A stretch of 64,000 nt of DNA from Rhizobium sophorae (GCF_013087515.1 NZ_JABFCN010000003.1:124001-188000), one strand, 5' to 3'; shown: positions 7,806-16,917, numbered from the stretch's first letter. Numbers and translations: made by a program. Notes: generated by a model not told the origin, from the letters alone.

Positions 7806-9050
7806 CTACTCTGCGGGCGGCTCCTCCCAGCCGAAGACGCTCCGGCCGCCGAAATCGGCAGACTGGCGGAATTCGCCGGCGATGATTTCCTTGAGGTCGG
7901 GGCCTGTCACATAGCGTTCCATCTGCCTGGACTGATCGTCCAGGCGCTTGAGCGCCTGTAACTCCTCCTCACGCCCGAGCCTACCCTTCTGCACCGCCGA
8001 TTTCATCACGGCAATCGTCTCGTCATAGACTTTGAGCGGGACCGGAAAAGGATGGCGGTCCTTACCACCATGGGCGATCGAGAAGCGCGCCGGATCGGAA
8101 AAACGGCAGGGGGCGCCGTGGACGACTTCCGCCACCATCGCCAACGCCTTCACGGTGCGGGCACCGACGCCTGGAACGAGCAACAGCTCTGCGAAATCCG
8201 CCGGCCCGCGGTCGGCCGCGGCAGCCAGATTTCCGTGCAGGCGCCGCATGTTGACGTCGCTCTCGCGGACATCGTGATGGGAAGGCAGGATCAGGTGCGG
8301 CAGCATCAGCTGTTGGGCAGGTTCCGGCGCCGGCTCTTCGGCACGCTGCAAGGCGGCGGCTTCGCGGATGATCCGGTCGGGCCCGAAGGTCGCCAGCAGA
8401 TCGAGCTGACCGCGCCGCGAGCGTTCGGCGCGCCTGTCGGCAAGATTGACGATCTCGCCCTGGCTCCTTCCCTCGATTGCCGCATGCGGCGAGTCGACGA
8501 AGCTCTCCAGCCCTTCGGACAGCCAATGATAACGCCGGGCCTGCCGCCTGTCGCCGTTCATGCCTTGCTGCACAACCACCCAATGGCCGTCATCGGCGAC
8601 GATGAACCCGTGCAGATAAAGGTCGAACCCGTCCTGAAGGGCGGCGCTGTCGACCTTGGCGATGAGACGGCTCGTGGTCGCGAGCCCCTCGCCGTCGAGA
8701 CCGACTCGCTCGCCGATCGAGACGAGTTCCTGTGGCGTCTTCCGAGAATGCGCGCCACGACCCCCGCAGACATGCAGGCCGAGCTCGCCGGCACGCGGCT
8801 TCAGCCCACGCTTCAGCGCGCCGAGAACGCTGGTGGTGATACCGGAAGAATGCCAGTCCATGCCCATGACCGAGCCGAAGGACTGGAACCAGAAGGGATG
8901 CGCGAGCCTGCGCAGGAATTCGTCGCGGCCATAATGATGGACGATCGCCTCGGTGATCAGTGTTCCCAACCGCGTCATCCGGTCGCCGAGCCAATGCGGC
9001 ACGCGTCCCCCGTGAAGGGGAAGATCGGCGCTGCCTGCTCGTTGTGACAT
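7806..9050 (-). CDS. DUF763-family protein
   Basis: The 414-aa protein matches the DUF763 family of archaea and bacteria, of unknown function. The characteristic N-terminus (SADLPLHGGRVPHWLGDRM) is followed by FGSVMGMDWHSSGITTSVLGALKRGLK, and a helix-hairpin-helix-like stretch is visible (ELLLVPGVGARTVKALAM), hinting at nucleic-acid binding. The ATG at 9050 has AGGAAA 4 nt before it; an upstream extension to 9308 has no such support. It is divergent from the phospholipase D gene. Confidence 0.85.
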   Translation of the reverse strand: MSQRAGSADLPLHGGRVPHWLGDRMTRLGTLITEAIVHHYGRDEFLRRLAHPFWFQSFGSVMGMDWHSSGITTSVLGALKRGLKPRAGELGLHVCGGRGAHSRKTPQELVSIGERVGLDGEGLATTSRLIAKVDSAALQDGFDLYLHGFIVADDGHWVVVQQGMNGDRRQARRYHWLSEGLESFVDSPHAAIEGRSQGEIVNLADRRAERSRRGQLDLLATFGPDRIIREAAALQRAEEPAPEPAQQLMLPHLILPSHHDVRESDVNMRRLHGNLAAAADRGPADFAELLLVPGVGARTVKALAMVAEVVHGAPCRFSDPARFSIAHGGKDRHPFPVPLKVYDETIAVMKSAVQKGRLGREEELQALKRLDDQSRQMERYVTGPDLKEIIAGEFRQSADFGGRSVFGWEEPPAE

Positions 9051-9112
9051 CTCGTTTCCTTGCATTTTGCATCGCAGGCTGCCGGTAGCTCGCCACTGGC
9101 CGACGCTATCGG

Positions 9113-9137
9113 GGAACTCAGGCAAATTCCGGGCGTT
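9113..9137 (+). promoter_or_regulatory. EcfG-type (general stress) promoter, perfect match
   Basis: GGAAC (9113-9117), 16 nt, CGTT (9134-9137). This is exactly the alphaproteobacterial EcfG/RpoE4-type consensus with allowed spacing. The -10 lies 28 nt before the phospholipase D start at 9166. Confidence 0.65.
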
Positions 9138-9165
9138 TGTGCTCCAGTTAGAGGCCGAGGCAATC

Positions 9166-10689
9166 ATGACGACATTCGAAACCATCTTCAATAACCCGAG
9201 CTTGCCCCAGACAAAATCACAACGGCCGGGCGACCGCCAAAAACAGGGGGGCAGCGCCTTGTCCCTGGAAGGGAGCGCTGCCAAGGCGGCCTTCCTGATC
9301 AACGGCAACAGCTATTTCGCCGAGCTGGCGCGCGCGTTGCGGCAGGCGCGGCGCACCATCTGGATCGTCGGGTGGGATTTCAATCCGGACATCCGGTTGG
9401 AACCCGATAAGTCCGACGAAACGCTGGCCGACCTGTTGCATGCCCTGGCAGCGGCAAATCCGAAGCTCGAAATACGCATCCTCATCTGGGCGCTCGGTCC
9501 CGTTTATTCTGGCAAGTCCCTGCAGCCGCTACGGAAGAAGAACTTTCCCAGAAGTGCACAGATCGATCTGCGCTTCGAGCTTCAGCCGACATTGCGCGGC
9601 TGCCACCATCAGAAACTCGTCTGCATCGACGACGCCGTCGCCTCCATCGGCGGCATAGACCTGACGTCGCGCCGGTGGGACACCTGGTTCCACCGCGCCA
9701 AGGATAAGTTGCGGCGTGACCCCGAGGGCGTTTCCTACGATCCGTTGCATGACGTTCAGGCAATGGTCACCGGCGACGCCGCCAGGATGATCGGCGATAT
9801 CGCCAGGCAGCGCTGGGAAAACGCCACCGGTGAAAGCCACCTGCCGCTGGCCGAAGATGTCCCTTTCTGCTGGCCGGACGATCTCGCCGTTTCGATGAGG
9901 GAGGTCGCGGTCAGCTTCGCGCTGACGGAGCCGTCGACCGCTTTTCGCCCCGGCATCAGCGACGGCATCGCCATGACATTGGACGTCATCGCCCGGGCGC
10001 GGCGGCAGCTTTACATCGAGGCGCAATATCTCGCCTCCTTCCGCGTCGCCGACGCCATTGCCGCGCGGCTCCAGGAGGAAGACGGGCCTGAAGTCGTCAT
10101 CATCTGCACGCGCAGCTCTCACGGGCTGATCGAAAGGATTGTCATGGGTGGCAATCGCGACCGGGTCATCCGCCGCCTGAAACGCGCCGATCGTGCGGAC
10201 CGCCTGCGCGTCTATTATGCCGTCGTGCCCGGGCCAATCGTGCCCGGGCCAGTCACGGCGAAAGAGAGCGAGGTGGAGGTGCTCGTTCATTCCAAACTGA
10301 TCATCGTCGATGACGAGCTGGTCCGTATCGGCTCCTCCAACCTCAACAATCGCTCGGAAGGGCTGGATGGCGAATGCGACATGCTGTTCGAGGCCGGCAA
10401 CAACGAGCATCGCCGCGCGATCGTGGATCTGCGCAATCGCCTGCTTTCGGAATATCTCGGAACCACCCCGGAAAGCTTTGCCGCAGCCTTTATGCAAAGC
10501 GGCTCGTTGATCGAGGCAGTTGAGGCGCTCAATGACGGGCCTCGGGGTTTACGGGAATTCACCGTCGAACTGTCGGGCAGCATTTCACCGATTTTTGGCA
10601 CGGCGATCTTCGACCCGGCTCGACCCTTCGCACCCCTAGACCGACTGGGCCTCGGCGCGCTCGTCCGCCTCCTCATCCGCCCCGCGTGA
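9166..10689 (+). CDS. phospholipase D-family protein (two HKD motifs)
   Basis: The 507-aa protein has both HxKx4D motifs of the phospholipase D superfamily: H148/K150/D155 in HHQKLVCIDD, and HSKLIIVDD starting at H375, followed by GSSNLNNRS. It is a cardiolipin-synthase/PLD-type phosphodiesterase that could act on membrane phospholipids. No signal peptide is seen, so a cytoplasmic or membrane-face location is likely. The start at 9166 is chosen because the upstream extension contains the promoter. A 15-bp tandem duplication (10225-10254) doubles VPGP[IV]. The 3' end overlaps the convergent UPF0104 gene by 54 nt. Confidence 0.88.
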   Translation: MTTFETIFNNPSLPQTKSQRPGDRQKQGGSALSLEGSAAKAAFLINGNSYFAELARALRQARRTIWIVGWDFNPDIRLEPDKSDETLADLLHALAAANPKLEIRILIWALGPVYSGKSLQPLRKKNFPRSAQIDLRFELQPTLRGCHHQKLVCIDDAVASIGGIDLTSRRWDTWFHRAKDKLRRDPEGVSYDPLHDVQAMVTGDAARMIGDIARQRWENATGESHLPLAEDVPFCWPDDLAVSMREVAVSFALTEPSTAFRPGISDGIAMTLDVIARARRQLYIEAQYLASFRVADAIAARLQEEDGPEVVIICTRSSHGLIERIVMGGNRDRVIRRLKRADRADRLRVYYAVVPGPIVPGPVTAKESEVEVLVHSKLIIVDDELVRIGSSNLNNRSEGLDGECDMLFEAGNNEHRRAIVDLRNRLLSEYLGTTPESFAAAFMQSGSLIEAVEALNDGPRGLREFTVELSGSISPIFGTAIFDPARPFAPLDRLGLGALVRLLIRPA

Positions 10690-11598
10690 TCTCCGCCTGA
10701 AGATCACCTCGCTGATGACGAGAAGCGTAGAGCCGAGCGCCAGCGGGATGAAGAAATAGGCGCAGCGGAACGCAATCAGCGCGCCGATCGAGGCCTCCTT
10801 CGGCACGACATAGGAGACGGTCGCCTCGAGCACGCCGAGACCGCCCGGAACATGCGTTGCGAGGATTGCCGAATTGGCGAGCACGTAAGCCGTCACCGAC
10901 CTAAAGAAGGCGACGTCGCCGAAGGCCGAAAGCATCTGGTGCAGGCAGGCGGATACAAGCATGAAGTTGACCGTCCCGACCCCGACCTGGGCGAGCGCGA
11001 TCGAAAACCGCGGCAGCTGAAACGACCAGCGCCACAGCCGCAACGTGCCGCGGATGAAGAACGCCAGGCCCGCATAGACAACCGGCACGACCAGCGCCAC
11101 CACGCCGAAGATGCGCACGCTTCCCGGATCGATGCGCAGCAGGCGCCCGGCATCGCCGGGATTGACGATCATGGCGAGACCGCCAAGCGTGATCAACCCC
11201 AGCCCCACCGTGACGCCGCAAAACAGGATGATCTTCGCCACGTCCTCCGCCGTCAGCCCCCAGCGAGAATAGAAACGATAGCGGAAGGCGCCGCTGCTCA
11301 GGCCGGCAAAGCCGACATTGTGGCCGAGCGACAGGCTGATGAACGAGGTCAGCGCGATCCTGGAATAGGGCAAGGATTTGCCGAGCGAACGGATCGCCAG
11401 GAGATCGAAGCAGCTCAGGCACAGATAGGACCCCGCCGCAAAAAGAAGTGCCGCGCAAAAGCTCGATAAAGGGATGCTGCGAACCGATTGGACGATCTGA
11501 TCGAGGCTGTATTGCTGGAAGATCCGATAGAGGAGAAAGATCGCAAGACAAAGGGCAGCAACGAGCAGTCCATTCCATATCATGCTTTTCAAGCTCAT
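10636..11598 (-). CDS. lysylphosphatidylglycerol synthase-type transmembrane protein (UPF0104)
   Basis: The 320-aa integral membrane protein has about eight hydrophobic helices and the UPF0104/LPG-synthase flippase-like signature (FISLSLGHNVGFAGLSSGAFRYRFY and ATHVPGGLGVLEATV). It has no soluble aminoacyl-transferase domain, so it resembles the flippase half of MprF rather than a complete synthase. Convergent overlap with the phospholipase D gene, plus a divergent EEP phosphatase, forms a small membrane-lipid cluster like the PLD/EEP/UPF0104 groupings seen in other alphaproteobacteria. A perfect EcfG-type promoter lies upstream on this strand. Confidence 0.85.
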   Translation of the reverse strand: MSLKSMIWNGLLVAALCLAIFLLYRIFQQYSLDQIVQSVRSIPLSSFCAALLFAAGSYLCLSCFDLLAIRSLGKSLPYSRIALTSFISLSLGHNVGFAGLSSGAFRYRFYSRWGLTAEDVAKIILFCGVTVGLGLITLGGLAMIVNPGDAGRLLRIDPGSVRIFGVVALVVPVVYAGLAFFIRGTLRLWRWSFQLPRFSIALAQVGVGTVNFMLVSACLHQMLSAFGDVAFFRSVTAYVLANSAILATHVPGGLGVLEATVSYVVPKEASIGALIAFRCAYFFIPLALGSTLLVISEVIFRRRSRGADEEADERAEAQSV

Positions 11599-11639
11599 CG
11601 ATTGTCCTCAGGAGTGCGAGCGCCATGGTTCGATAATCG

Positions 11640-11666
11640 GGAACGATCAAACGAGTTTTGTGTTCC
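11640..11666. promoter_or_regulatory. overlapping divergent EcfG-type promoters
   Basis: On the minus strand GGAAC (11666-11662), 16 nt, CGTT (11645-11642) is a perfect EcfG consensus, 43 nt before the UPF0104 start. On the plus strand the same DNA reads GGAAC (11640-11644), 16 nt, TGTT (11661-11664), one mismatch, pointing at the EEP phosphatase. Both promoters would occupy the same 27 bp. Confidence 0.6.
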
Positions 11667-11700
11667 CTGGAGAACAAGTTCTATGTTCTCCAGGGGGAAC
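11662..11700. repeat. inverted repeat (long hairpin) in a divergent intergenic region
   Basis: GTTCCCTGGAGAAC (11662-11675) and GTTCTCCAGGGGGAAC (11685-11700) pair over about 14 bp, with two unpaired G and a 9-nt loop. The left arm contains the -35 of the minus-strand EcfG promoter. It lies in the untranslated leader of the EEP gene and may be an operator or an RNA hairpin. Confidence 0.55.
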
Positions 11701-11716
11701 GAGTTCAGCGGGGCCT

Positions 11717-12445
11717 ATGCCGGATCAATCAATCAAACTCCTGACCTATAACGTGCACAGTTGTATCGGCGGCGACCGGAAGCTCGATCCCGGCCGCATC
11801 GCTTCTGTCATCGCCGAGGCTGAGGCTGATATTGTCGCTCTTCAGGAGGTCGACGTCCTCAGGCGCAGGACCGGCGGCGTCGACCAGGCCCATGCGATCG
11901 CCTCGCTTTTGAAGATGCAAGCTCATTTCCATCCGGCACTGTCGATTGCCGAGGAGCAGTATGGCGATGCGATCATCACTTCTCTGCCGACAGGCGCGGT
12001 CAAGGCCGGACCATTGCCATCCATCGGCGAACAGCGCGGCGCCATTTCCGTCGAAATACTGGTTGGCGACAGAAAACTGCTGGTCGTCAATACTCATCTC
12101 GGCCTTCGTGGCCGCGAGCGCATCCGGCAGATGACGACATTGCTGAATCCCGGCTGGCTGCACGGGACGGCGGGTGCCCCTCTTCCAACTATCCTCTGCG
12201 GCGATTTCAATGCCATCCCGTCATCGGCGACTTACCGACTTGCCGCACGGTCATTGAAAGACGCCCAGCTCGCAAGCGGCAACGCGCCGAGAGCGACCTT
12301 TCCCTCGCGCTACCCGCTGATGCGCCTCGACCACATCTTCGTCACTGACGATCTCATCGTCAAACAGGCGACAGTCCTGGAAAACCGGCTGACAAGGATT
12401 GCCTCGGACCACCTGCCTCTGCTCGCGGAAATCGGCTTCGCCTGA
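11717..12445 (+). CDS. endonuclease/exonuclease/phosphatase (EEP) family protein
   Basis: The 242-aa EEP-fold hydrolase shows the metal and catalytic motifs in order: LLTYNVHSC near residue 8, VALQEVD, NTHLGL, CGDFNA and SDHLPLLAEI at the end. Members cleave phosphodiesters in lipids, DNA or inositol phosphates. The ATG at 11717 is preferred over an upstream ATG at 11582 because the extension would translate the promoter and hairpin. It lies next to phospholipase D and UPF0104, so phospholipid head-group hydrolysis is a reasonable guess. Confidence 0.85.
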   Translation: MPDQSIKLLTYNVHSCIGGDRKLDPGRIASVIAEAEADIVALQEVDVLRRRTGGVDQAHAIASLLKMQAHFHPALSIAEEQYGDAIITSLPTGAVKAGPLPSIGEQRGAISVEILVGDRKLLVVNTHLGLRGRERIRQMTTLLNPGWLHGTAGAPLPTILCGDFNAIPSSATYRLAARSLKDAQLASGNAPRATFPSRYPLMRLDHIFVTDDLIVKQATVLENRLTRIASDHLPLLAEIGFA

Positions 12446-12468
12446 TTAGCCATCGACGCTGACGGCTT

Positions 12469-12975
12469 TCACCTGGCAAACTTCCGATTCATCGCCGCCA
12501 CCACCAACGGTAGCGCCGTCGTCGCCACGGCTCCCAGAGGCAGCCGCCTGATGCCCCTCGTGACGACGAAGGTCGCCGCCATTGCACCTGCCAGCTTGAG
12601 CCAAGGCTGATTGCCGAGTTGCGCATGGGCGCTTGCATCGGCCCATCGGACATTCTCCGCAACCACGGTCGCGGCCTGACGTTGGATCACGTGAAGGCGA
12701 GCATGGAGGTTTTCGAGTTCTTCTCTCAAATCTCGCAGGTGGCCTTCCAGGGCATGACCATCGGAGACCTGGAGAGGCTCCTCGACGATGCCTCCAACCG
12801 GAGCATCACCTCCGAGTGTCGCAATATACGCTCGATATTCAGCCTCGCTGGCGAAACCCTCGCGTCTGATAAGATCAGGGTTGATGCTCGCCTCTTCGAA
12901 GGAGGCCGGCGCGGTTTCCACACCGTCGCGCATATCCTTGTTTGTGCCGGTAACCCCGAGTTCGTCCTTGAACAT
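12469..12975 (-). CDS. hypothetical protein with coiled coil and C-terminal hydrophobic region
   Basis: This 168-aa protein is not from a family I recognise. The N-terminal 60 residues are polar. Residues about 75-105 are a predicted coiled coil (LEGHLRDLREELENLHARLHVIQRQ). The last 45 residues are hydrophobic with basic ends (WLKLAGAMAATFVVTRGIRR, VATTALPLVVAAMNRKFAR), suggesting one or two membrane segments. GGAG lies 7 nt before the ATG. The general shape recalls DUF883/DUF3618-type inner-membrane stress proteins, without clear homology. Confidence 0.65.
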   Translation of the reverse strand: MFKDELGVTGTNKDMRDGVETAPASFEEASINPDLIRREGFASEAEYRAYIATLGGDAPVGGIVEEPLQVSDGHALEGHLRDLREELENLHARLHVIQRQAATVVAENVRWADASAHAQLGNQPWLKLAGAMAATFVVTRGIRRLPLGAVATTALPLVVAAMNRKFAR

Positions 12976-13055
12976 GATGCGTCTCCAGTTGTTCCTGGCG
13001 ATAGAACGCTCGACGGCTCAGAAGGATGCATCGGCCTCCGCTGCTGCCTTCATCT

Positions 13056-14186
13056 TCATGACGCGCTGAAACGCTCCGGCCGAAAGTCCGCCAGCAGCGG
13101 ATGGCGGCGTCCGGTGACGATTTCGTCCGCCAGCAGCTCGCCGGCAATCAGGCCGAGGGTGGCGCCGCTATGGCTGAAGGCAACGAAATAACCCGAGATT
13201 GACGGCAATTCGCCGAAGACGGGCTCGCCGTCACCCGGGATGGGCTTCGGGCCGACGCCATAGTCATCGACCTCCAGCGCCGGATTGCCCTCGAGAACCC
13301 TGGAGGCCTCACGCAGCAGCCCCTCCAGCGTCGATTGCCTGACATCATAGCTGCCGTCGGGCCTTACGCTAACCTCTTCCTCGGACCAGGCGGAATCGAG
13401 CGCGAAGCCGCCGTTGGGCGTTGGGCGGATGGCAATGCGAGGCGTGTTGAGTACGGCCTTCAGCGGGTGGCGGATCGGCTTGGTCCGGACGAGAAGCGCG
13501 ACAGGTGTTGCGTCCTCGATATGCTGGCCGGCCTCGGCCACGATTGCCGGAACCTCGCCGCCGGCAGCAAGCAGCACGGCATCCGCATCGCGGCGCATGC
13601 CGTCTGCCGTGATCACGCCACGGGCACGCCCACCTTCGACATCGACCGTCGCGCGACCCGCGTCCGTGACGATCTGGCCGCCCAGCGTGCGGAATTCCTC
13701 CGCGAGCGTGCCGATCAAGGACGGAAGATCGACCCAGCCCTCCCCGGGGTTGAAGATCGCGCCTTGCCGCGTCACCGCGCTTGCGTCGACACCCGGCGTC
13801 GCCGCAGCAATTCCCTCCGGGGCGAGCCATTGCGCGTGATAGCCGAGATCGCGCTCATAGTCGAAGATCTCGGCGATCTCGTTGCCGGCATCGTCCGCAT
13901 CCCAGGTCAGGCCGCCGTCGAAGCGCAGCCACGGCGCATCGGGGATCCGAACGGCCAGCGTGCGATAGCGATCTATGCCGGCCAAACGCAGCCGGTGATA
14001 GGCATCGGAGCGTTTACGCGCCGAGTTGAGCCAGGCTAGCGAACGGCCGGAGGCGCCGTTGGCGAGCGGGCCGTCATTGATGAGCACAGTGCGGACCCCG
14101 AGCCGTGCCAGATGGACAGCGGTCGAGACGCCAAAGATCCCGCCGCCGATGACGACGACCTTCGAAGGTTTGATGGAAGCATTCAT
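13056..14186 (-). CDS. FAD-dependent oxidoreductase, DAO (D-amino-acid oxidase) family
   Basis: The 376-aa flavoenzyme has an N-terminal dinucleotide motif (VVVIGGGIFGVSTAVHLA), the GASGRSLAWLNS segment typical of DAO/glycine-oxidase-like enzymes and a C-terminal FAD-closing motif (FSHSGATLGLIAGELLADEI). It would oxidise an amine or amino acid. It lies 96 nt after the fused amino-acid ABC transporter on the same strand, so it probably degrades the imported compound. Regulation is likely shared with that operon through the LacI protein. The substrate is unknown. Confidence 0.85.
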   Translation of the reverse strand: MNASIKPSKVVVIGGGIFGVSTAVHLARLGVRTVLINDGPLANGASGRSLAWLNSARKRSDAYHRLRLAGIDRYRTLAVRIPDAPWLRFDGGLTWDADDAGNEIAEIFDYERDLGYHAQWLAPEGIAAATPGVDASAVTRQGAIFNPGEGWVDLPSLIGTLAEEFRTLGGQIVTDAGRATVDVEGGRARGVITADGMRRDADAVLLAAGGEVPAIVAEAGQHIEDATPVALLVRTKPIRHPLKAVLNTPRIAIRPTPNGGFALDSAWSEEEVSVRPDGSYDVRQSTLEGLLREASRVLEGNPALEVDDYGVGPKPIPGDGEPVFGELPSISGYFVAFSHSGATLGLIAGELLADEIVTGRRHPLLADFRPERFSAS

Positions 14187-14282
14187 GTCGATAACCTTGT
14201 TTTCTTCTCTTGCTAGATCGAATGAAATCCGGCCCGCCCGGCGTGAGGACGACCGGGGGCACCATGCGTTGCCTCAAGCGCT

Positions 14283-15818
14283 TCACAGAACTTCCGCAAG
14301 GAAGCGCTTCAGCCGCTCGCTTCGGGGATTGTCGAAGATCTGCTGGGGGCAGCCGGCCTCGACGATGCGGCCCTCATCCATGAAGACGACCTGATCGGCC
14401 ACCCTGCGCGCAAATCCCATCTCATGCGTCACCACGGCCATCGTCATGCCCTGGCGGCCGAGAGCGGCCATCAGGTCGAGCACGCCCTTCACCAGTTCGG
14501 GATCGAGTGCACTCGTCACTTCGTCAAACAGCATGACCTCCGGATCCATGGCCAGCGCGCGTGCGATGGCGACGCGCTGCTGCTGCCCGCCCGACAGACC
14601 TGCCGGCCGATGATCCCTGCGCTCTGCCAAACCGACCTCGGCCAGACGTGCTTCGGCGATGCGCCGCGCCTCCTGCCTCGGCATTTTCTTGATCTTCGTC
14701 AGCGAAAGCATGACGTTCTCGAGTGCCGTGTGGTCGGGAAACAGGTTGAAGTGCTGGAACACCATGCCCACACGCCGGCGCAGCCTCTCCGGCTTCATCG
14801 CCAGGATGCTCTCGCCATCGAGCAGGATGTCGCCGCCTTTCGGTTCGACAAGCCTGTTCATGCAGCGCAGCAGCGTCGACTTACCCGAGCCGGAAGGGCC
14901 GATGATGCAGGTGACGGTACCGGCGGCGATGTCGAGATCGACACCCTTCAACACGTCGAGATCGCCATAGGCCATGGTGAGGTCCCGGATGTTGAGTGCG
15001 CCGCCTTTGAAGCGCGGCGTACTCTCCTCGGCCGTGCCCGTAGGATGGGGACCGGCAGCGGCCCGCAATTCGCTTACCTCGACCAATCCGCTCGCAGCAC
15101 CCGAGCCGCGGCCTTGTTTTCCCAGGCGCAGTCTCGCATCGATATAATTGACGAAATGGGTCAGCGGCACGGTGATGACGAGATAAAAGACGCCCGCCAG
15201 CAGCAGTGGTGACAGATTGCCGGTGACGACAGCGTGATCCTGGCCGACTCGGAAGATCTCCCGCTCGGAGGCGAGCAATCCGAGGAAGTAGACAAGGCTG
15301 GAATCCTTGACGTTTCCGATAAATTGATTGACCAGCGCCGGCAGAACACGCCTGACGCCTTGTGGGATGACGATCAGGCGCATGCCCTGCCCATGGCTCA
15401 TGCTGAGCGCCCGGCAGGCTTCCATCTGGCCGCGCTCGACGCTTTGAATGCCCGACCGGAAGATTTCGCCGATATAGGCTCCGGCAATCAGGCTGAGCGC
15501 CAGGATGCCGAGCGGAAATGGCGACGGACCGAAGATCTCGCGCCCGATCCGGGCAAAACCCTGACCGATGATCAGGATCGTGACGATCGCCGGCAGCCCG
15601 CGGAAGATATCGGTGTAGATGCGCGCCGGCAGCCGCAGCCAGCGGGACTGCGAGATTCCCATCACGGCAAGCGCCATGCCGATGATGACGCCGAGCACGG
15701 TCGAGGCGGCGGCCAGGATCAGCGTGTTCTTCAGGCCGACGCTGATCATGCTCGGCAGGACTTCCGCCATGGCGCCCCAGTCCAGGAAGCTGCGGCGCAG
15801 ATTTTCAAGCCAGTTCAT
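14283..15818 (-). CDS. polar amino-acid-type ABC transporter, permease fused to ATP-binding protein
   Basis: The 511-aa protein joins two usually separate subunits. Residues 1-240 are a HisM-type permease with about five membrane helices and the EAA-loop region ([21 protein letters not shown]). Residues about 270-511 are an ATPase with Walker [10 protein letters not shown], signature LSGGQQQR, Walker [13 protein letters not shown] and the switch His in VTHE. A Gly/Ser-rich linker connects them. One chain can therefore supply both subunits of a homodimeric importer, working with the binding protein encoded 89 nt upstream. No frameshift is needed, so this is a true fusion. Confidence 0.93.
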   Translation of the reverse strand: MNWLENLRRSFLDWGAMAEVLPSMISVGLKNTLILAAASTVLGVIIGMALAVMGISQSRWLRLPARIYTDIFRGLPAIVTILIIGQGFARIGREIFGPSPFPLGILALSLIAGAYIGEIFRSGIQSVERGQMEACRALSMSHGQGMRLIVIPQGVRRVLPALVNQFIGNVKDSSLVYFLGLLASEREIFRVGQDHAVVTGNLSPLLLAGVFYLVITVPLTHFVNYIDARLRLGKQGRGSGAASGLVEVSELRAAAGPHPTGTAEESTPRFKGGALNIRDLTMAYGDLDVLKGVDLDIAAGTVTCIIGPSGSGKSTLLRCMNRLVEPKGGDILLDGESILAMKPERLRRRVGMVFQHFNLFPDHTALENVMLSLTKIKKMPRQEARRIAEARLAEVGLAERRDHRPAGLSGGQQQRVAIARALAMDPEVMLFDEVTSALDPELVKGVLDLMAALGRQGMTMAVVTHEMGFARRVADQVVFMDEGRIVEAGCPQQIFDNPRSERLKRFLAEVL

Positions 15819-15875
15819 TCAGATCCCCATGAATTCTTACCCGGCGCGGACGCCGCCGTCCCGCAGTGCCTTGGT

Positions 15876-15907
15876 AGCCGCCCGCCGTGAGCGGGCGGCT
15901 CACGGCG
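15876..15907 (-). promoter_or_regulatory. two mutually exclusive hairpins between binding-protein and transporter genes
   Basis: Two perfect 10-bp stems overlap here. One pairs 15876-15885 with 15891-15900 (AGCCGCCCGC / GCGGGCGGCT). The other pairs 15883-15892 with 15898-15907 (CGCCGTGAGC / GCTCACGGCG). Both sit right after the stop of the binding-protein gene. Such intercistronic hairpins typically protect the binding-protein mRNA and reduce read-through into the transporter. No U-tract follows, so a simple intrinsic terminator is unlikely. Confidence 0.6.
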
Positions 15908-16735
15908 TCACTTCTTGGGAAGATACTGTTCTGGCATCGGCGAGCCGGGGAACCATTTTTCATAAAGGGTCTTCCAGGTTCCGTCCTGCATCGCGTCGTG
16001 AAGCGCGCCGTTCAACGCCGTGCGGAAGGCATCATTTCCTTTCCGGACCACGAAACCAGCAGGCGCATCGAAGGACGGGATATTCACGGCGACCTTCAGC
16101 GCGGGATAGCGCTCGCCATATTGCTTGGCGGCCTCGTAGTCGAGAAAATGCGCATCGACCGTTCCGTTGTTGAGGGCGGCTACGGCGGAATTGTTGTCGG
16201 GAAATTTCACCAGATCAGTTCCCCCGAAATTCTTGGCTGCATAGATTTCCTGCAAAGTCCCCTGCACGACGCCGAGACGCTTGCCCTTGAGACCATCGGC
16301 GTCCTTGATGCCAGCATCAGGGGTTAGGACGGAGAGATAACCGGCAAGATAGCCGTCGGAAAAGTCGACGGTCTTCTTGCGGGCTTCGGTGGTTCCGATC
16401 GCTGCAACGGCAACGTCGAACCGTTCGTTTGCGACCGACGGCAGGAGTGCTGAAAATTCCTGACCCGTGAACGTCACCTTGTCCTTTTGAAAGCCGAGGC
16501 GGGAGACGACATTGAGAAACAGCTCGATATCGAAACCGGTGAACTGGCCGTCCGCCGTTGCAAACGTATATGGCTTGGAATCGCCCATCGTGCCGACGCT
16601 GATCACCCCGGGCTCGATGAGGTTATAGGGATTGTCGGCCGCGGCCGCAGGCCCTGCCCCCATTGCAAGAAGGCATGTCAAAAGACCGGCCCGCAACGGG
16701 GCCATGATGGCCGGAAATGATAAAAAAGGCTTCAT
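15908..16735 (-). CDS. polar amino-acid-type ABC transporter substrate-binding protein
   Basis: The 275-aa periplasmic protein has a Sec signal peptide (about residues 1-33, [18 protein letters not shown]) and the SBP_bac_3 fold: [30 protein letters not shown], then [20 protein letters not shown] and [12 protein letters not shown]. The ATG at 16735 follows GGAG by 8 nt; the upstream ATG at 16774 would disrupt the signal peptide. It is the first gene of the operon with the fused transporter and FAD oxidoreductase, and is divergent from a LacI-type regulator with operators in the gap. The ligand may be an amino acid or opine-like amine; this is inferred. Confidence 0.92.
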   Translation of the reverse strand: MKPFLSFPAIMAPLRAGLLTCLLAMGAGPAAAADNPYNLIEPGVISVGTMGDSKPYTFATADGQFTGFDIELFLNVVSRLGFQKDKVTFTGQEFSALLPSVANERFDVAVAAIGTTEARKKTVDFSDGYLAGYLSVLTPDAGIKDADGLKGKRLGVVQGTLQEIYAAKNFGGTDLVKFPDNNSAVAALNNGTVDAHFLDYEAAKQYGERYPALKVAVNIPSFDAPAGFVVRKGNDAFRTALNGALHDAMQDGTWKTLYEKWFPGSPMPEQYLPKK

Positions 16736-16827
16736 CGTCGTTCTCCGCTCTGAAAGGAATGCTCTTGTCGGCATTGTGGATCGTCCCGCCGCTGCCGCTC
16801 ACTGCGACAGAGATTTGTGGACAAGAT

Positions 16828-16895
16828 ACCGGTCTCCGATATAAAGAGACCGGTCTCACGACATATTTGATATCTGTCAATTGACCGGTCGTCAA
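16828..16895. promoter_or_regulatory. LacI-family operators (three ACCGGT cores)
   Basis: A perfect inverted repeat ACCGGTCTC (16828-16836) and GAGACCGGT (16846-16854) is followed by a third ACCGGT (16884-16889). The third lies inside TTGAC-N5-GTCAA (16881-16895). Palindromes with a central CG are typical of LacI/GalR-family operators. They lie between the divergent binding-protein gene and the LacI gene, so one repressor could control both directions. Confidence 0.7.
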
Positions 16896-16917
16896 CAATT
16901 CTTGTAGTCCTCGGCCC

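Noticed and set aside
12971-12995. GGAAC-N16-TGTT on the minus strand near the 168-aa gene
   Set aside because: The -10 would overlap the start codon, which has a good ribosome site, so it cannot drive that start.
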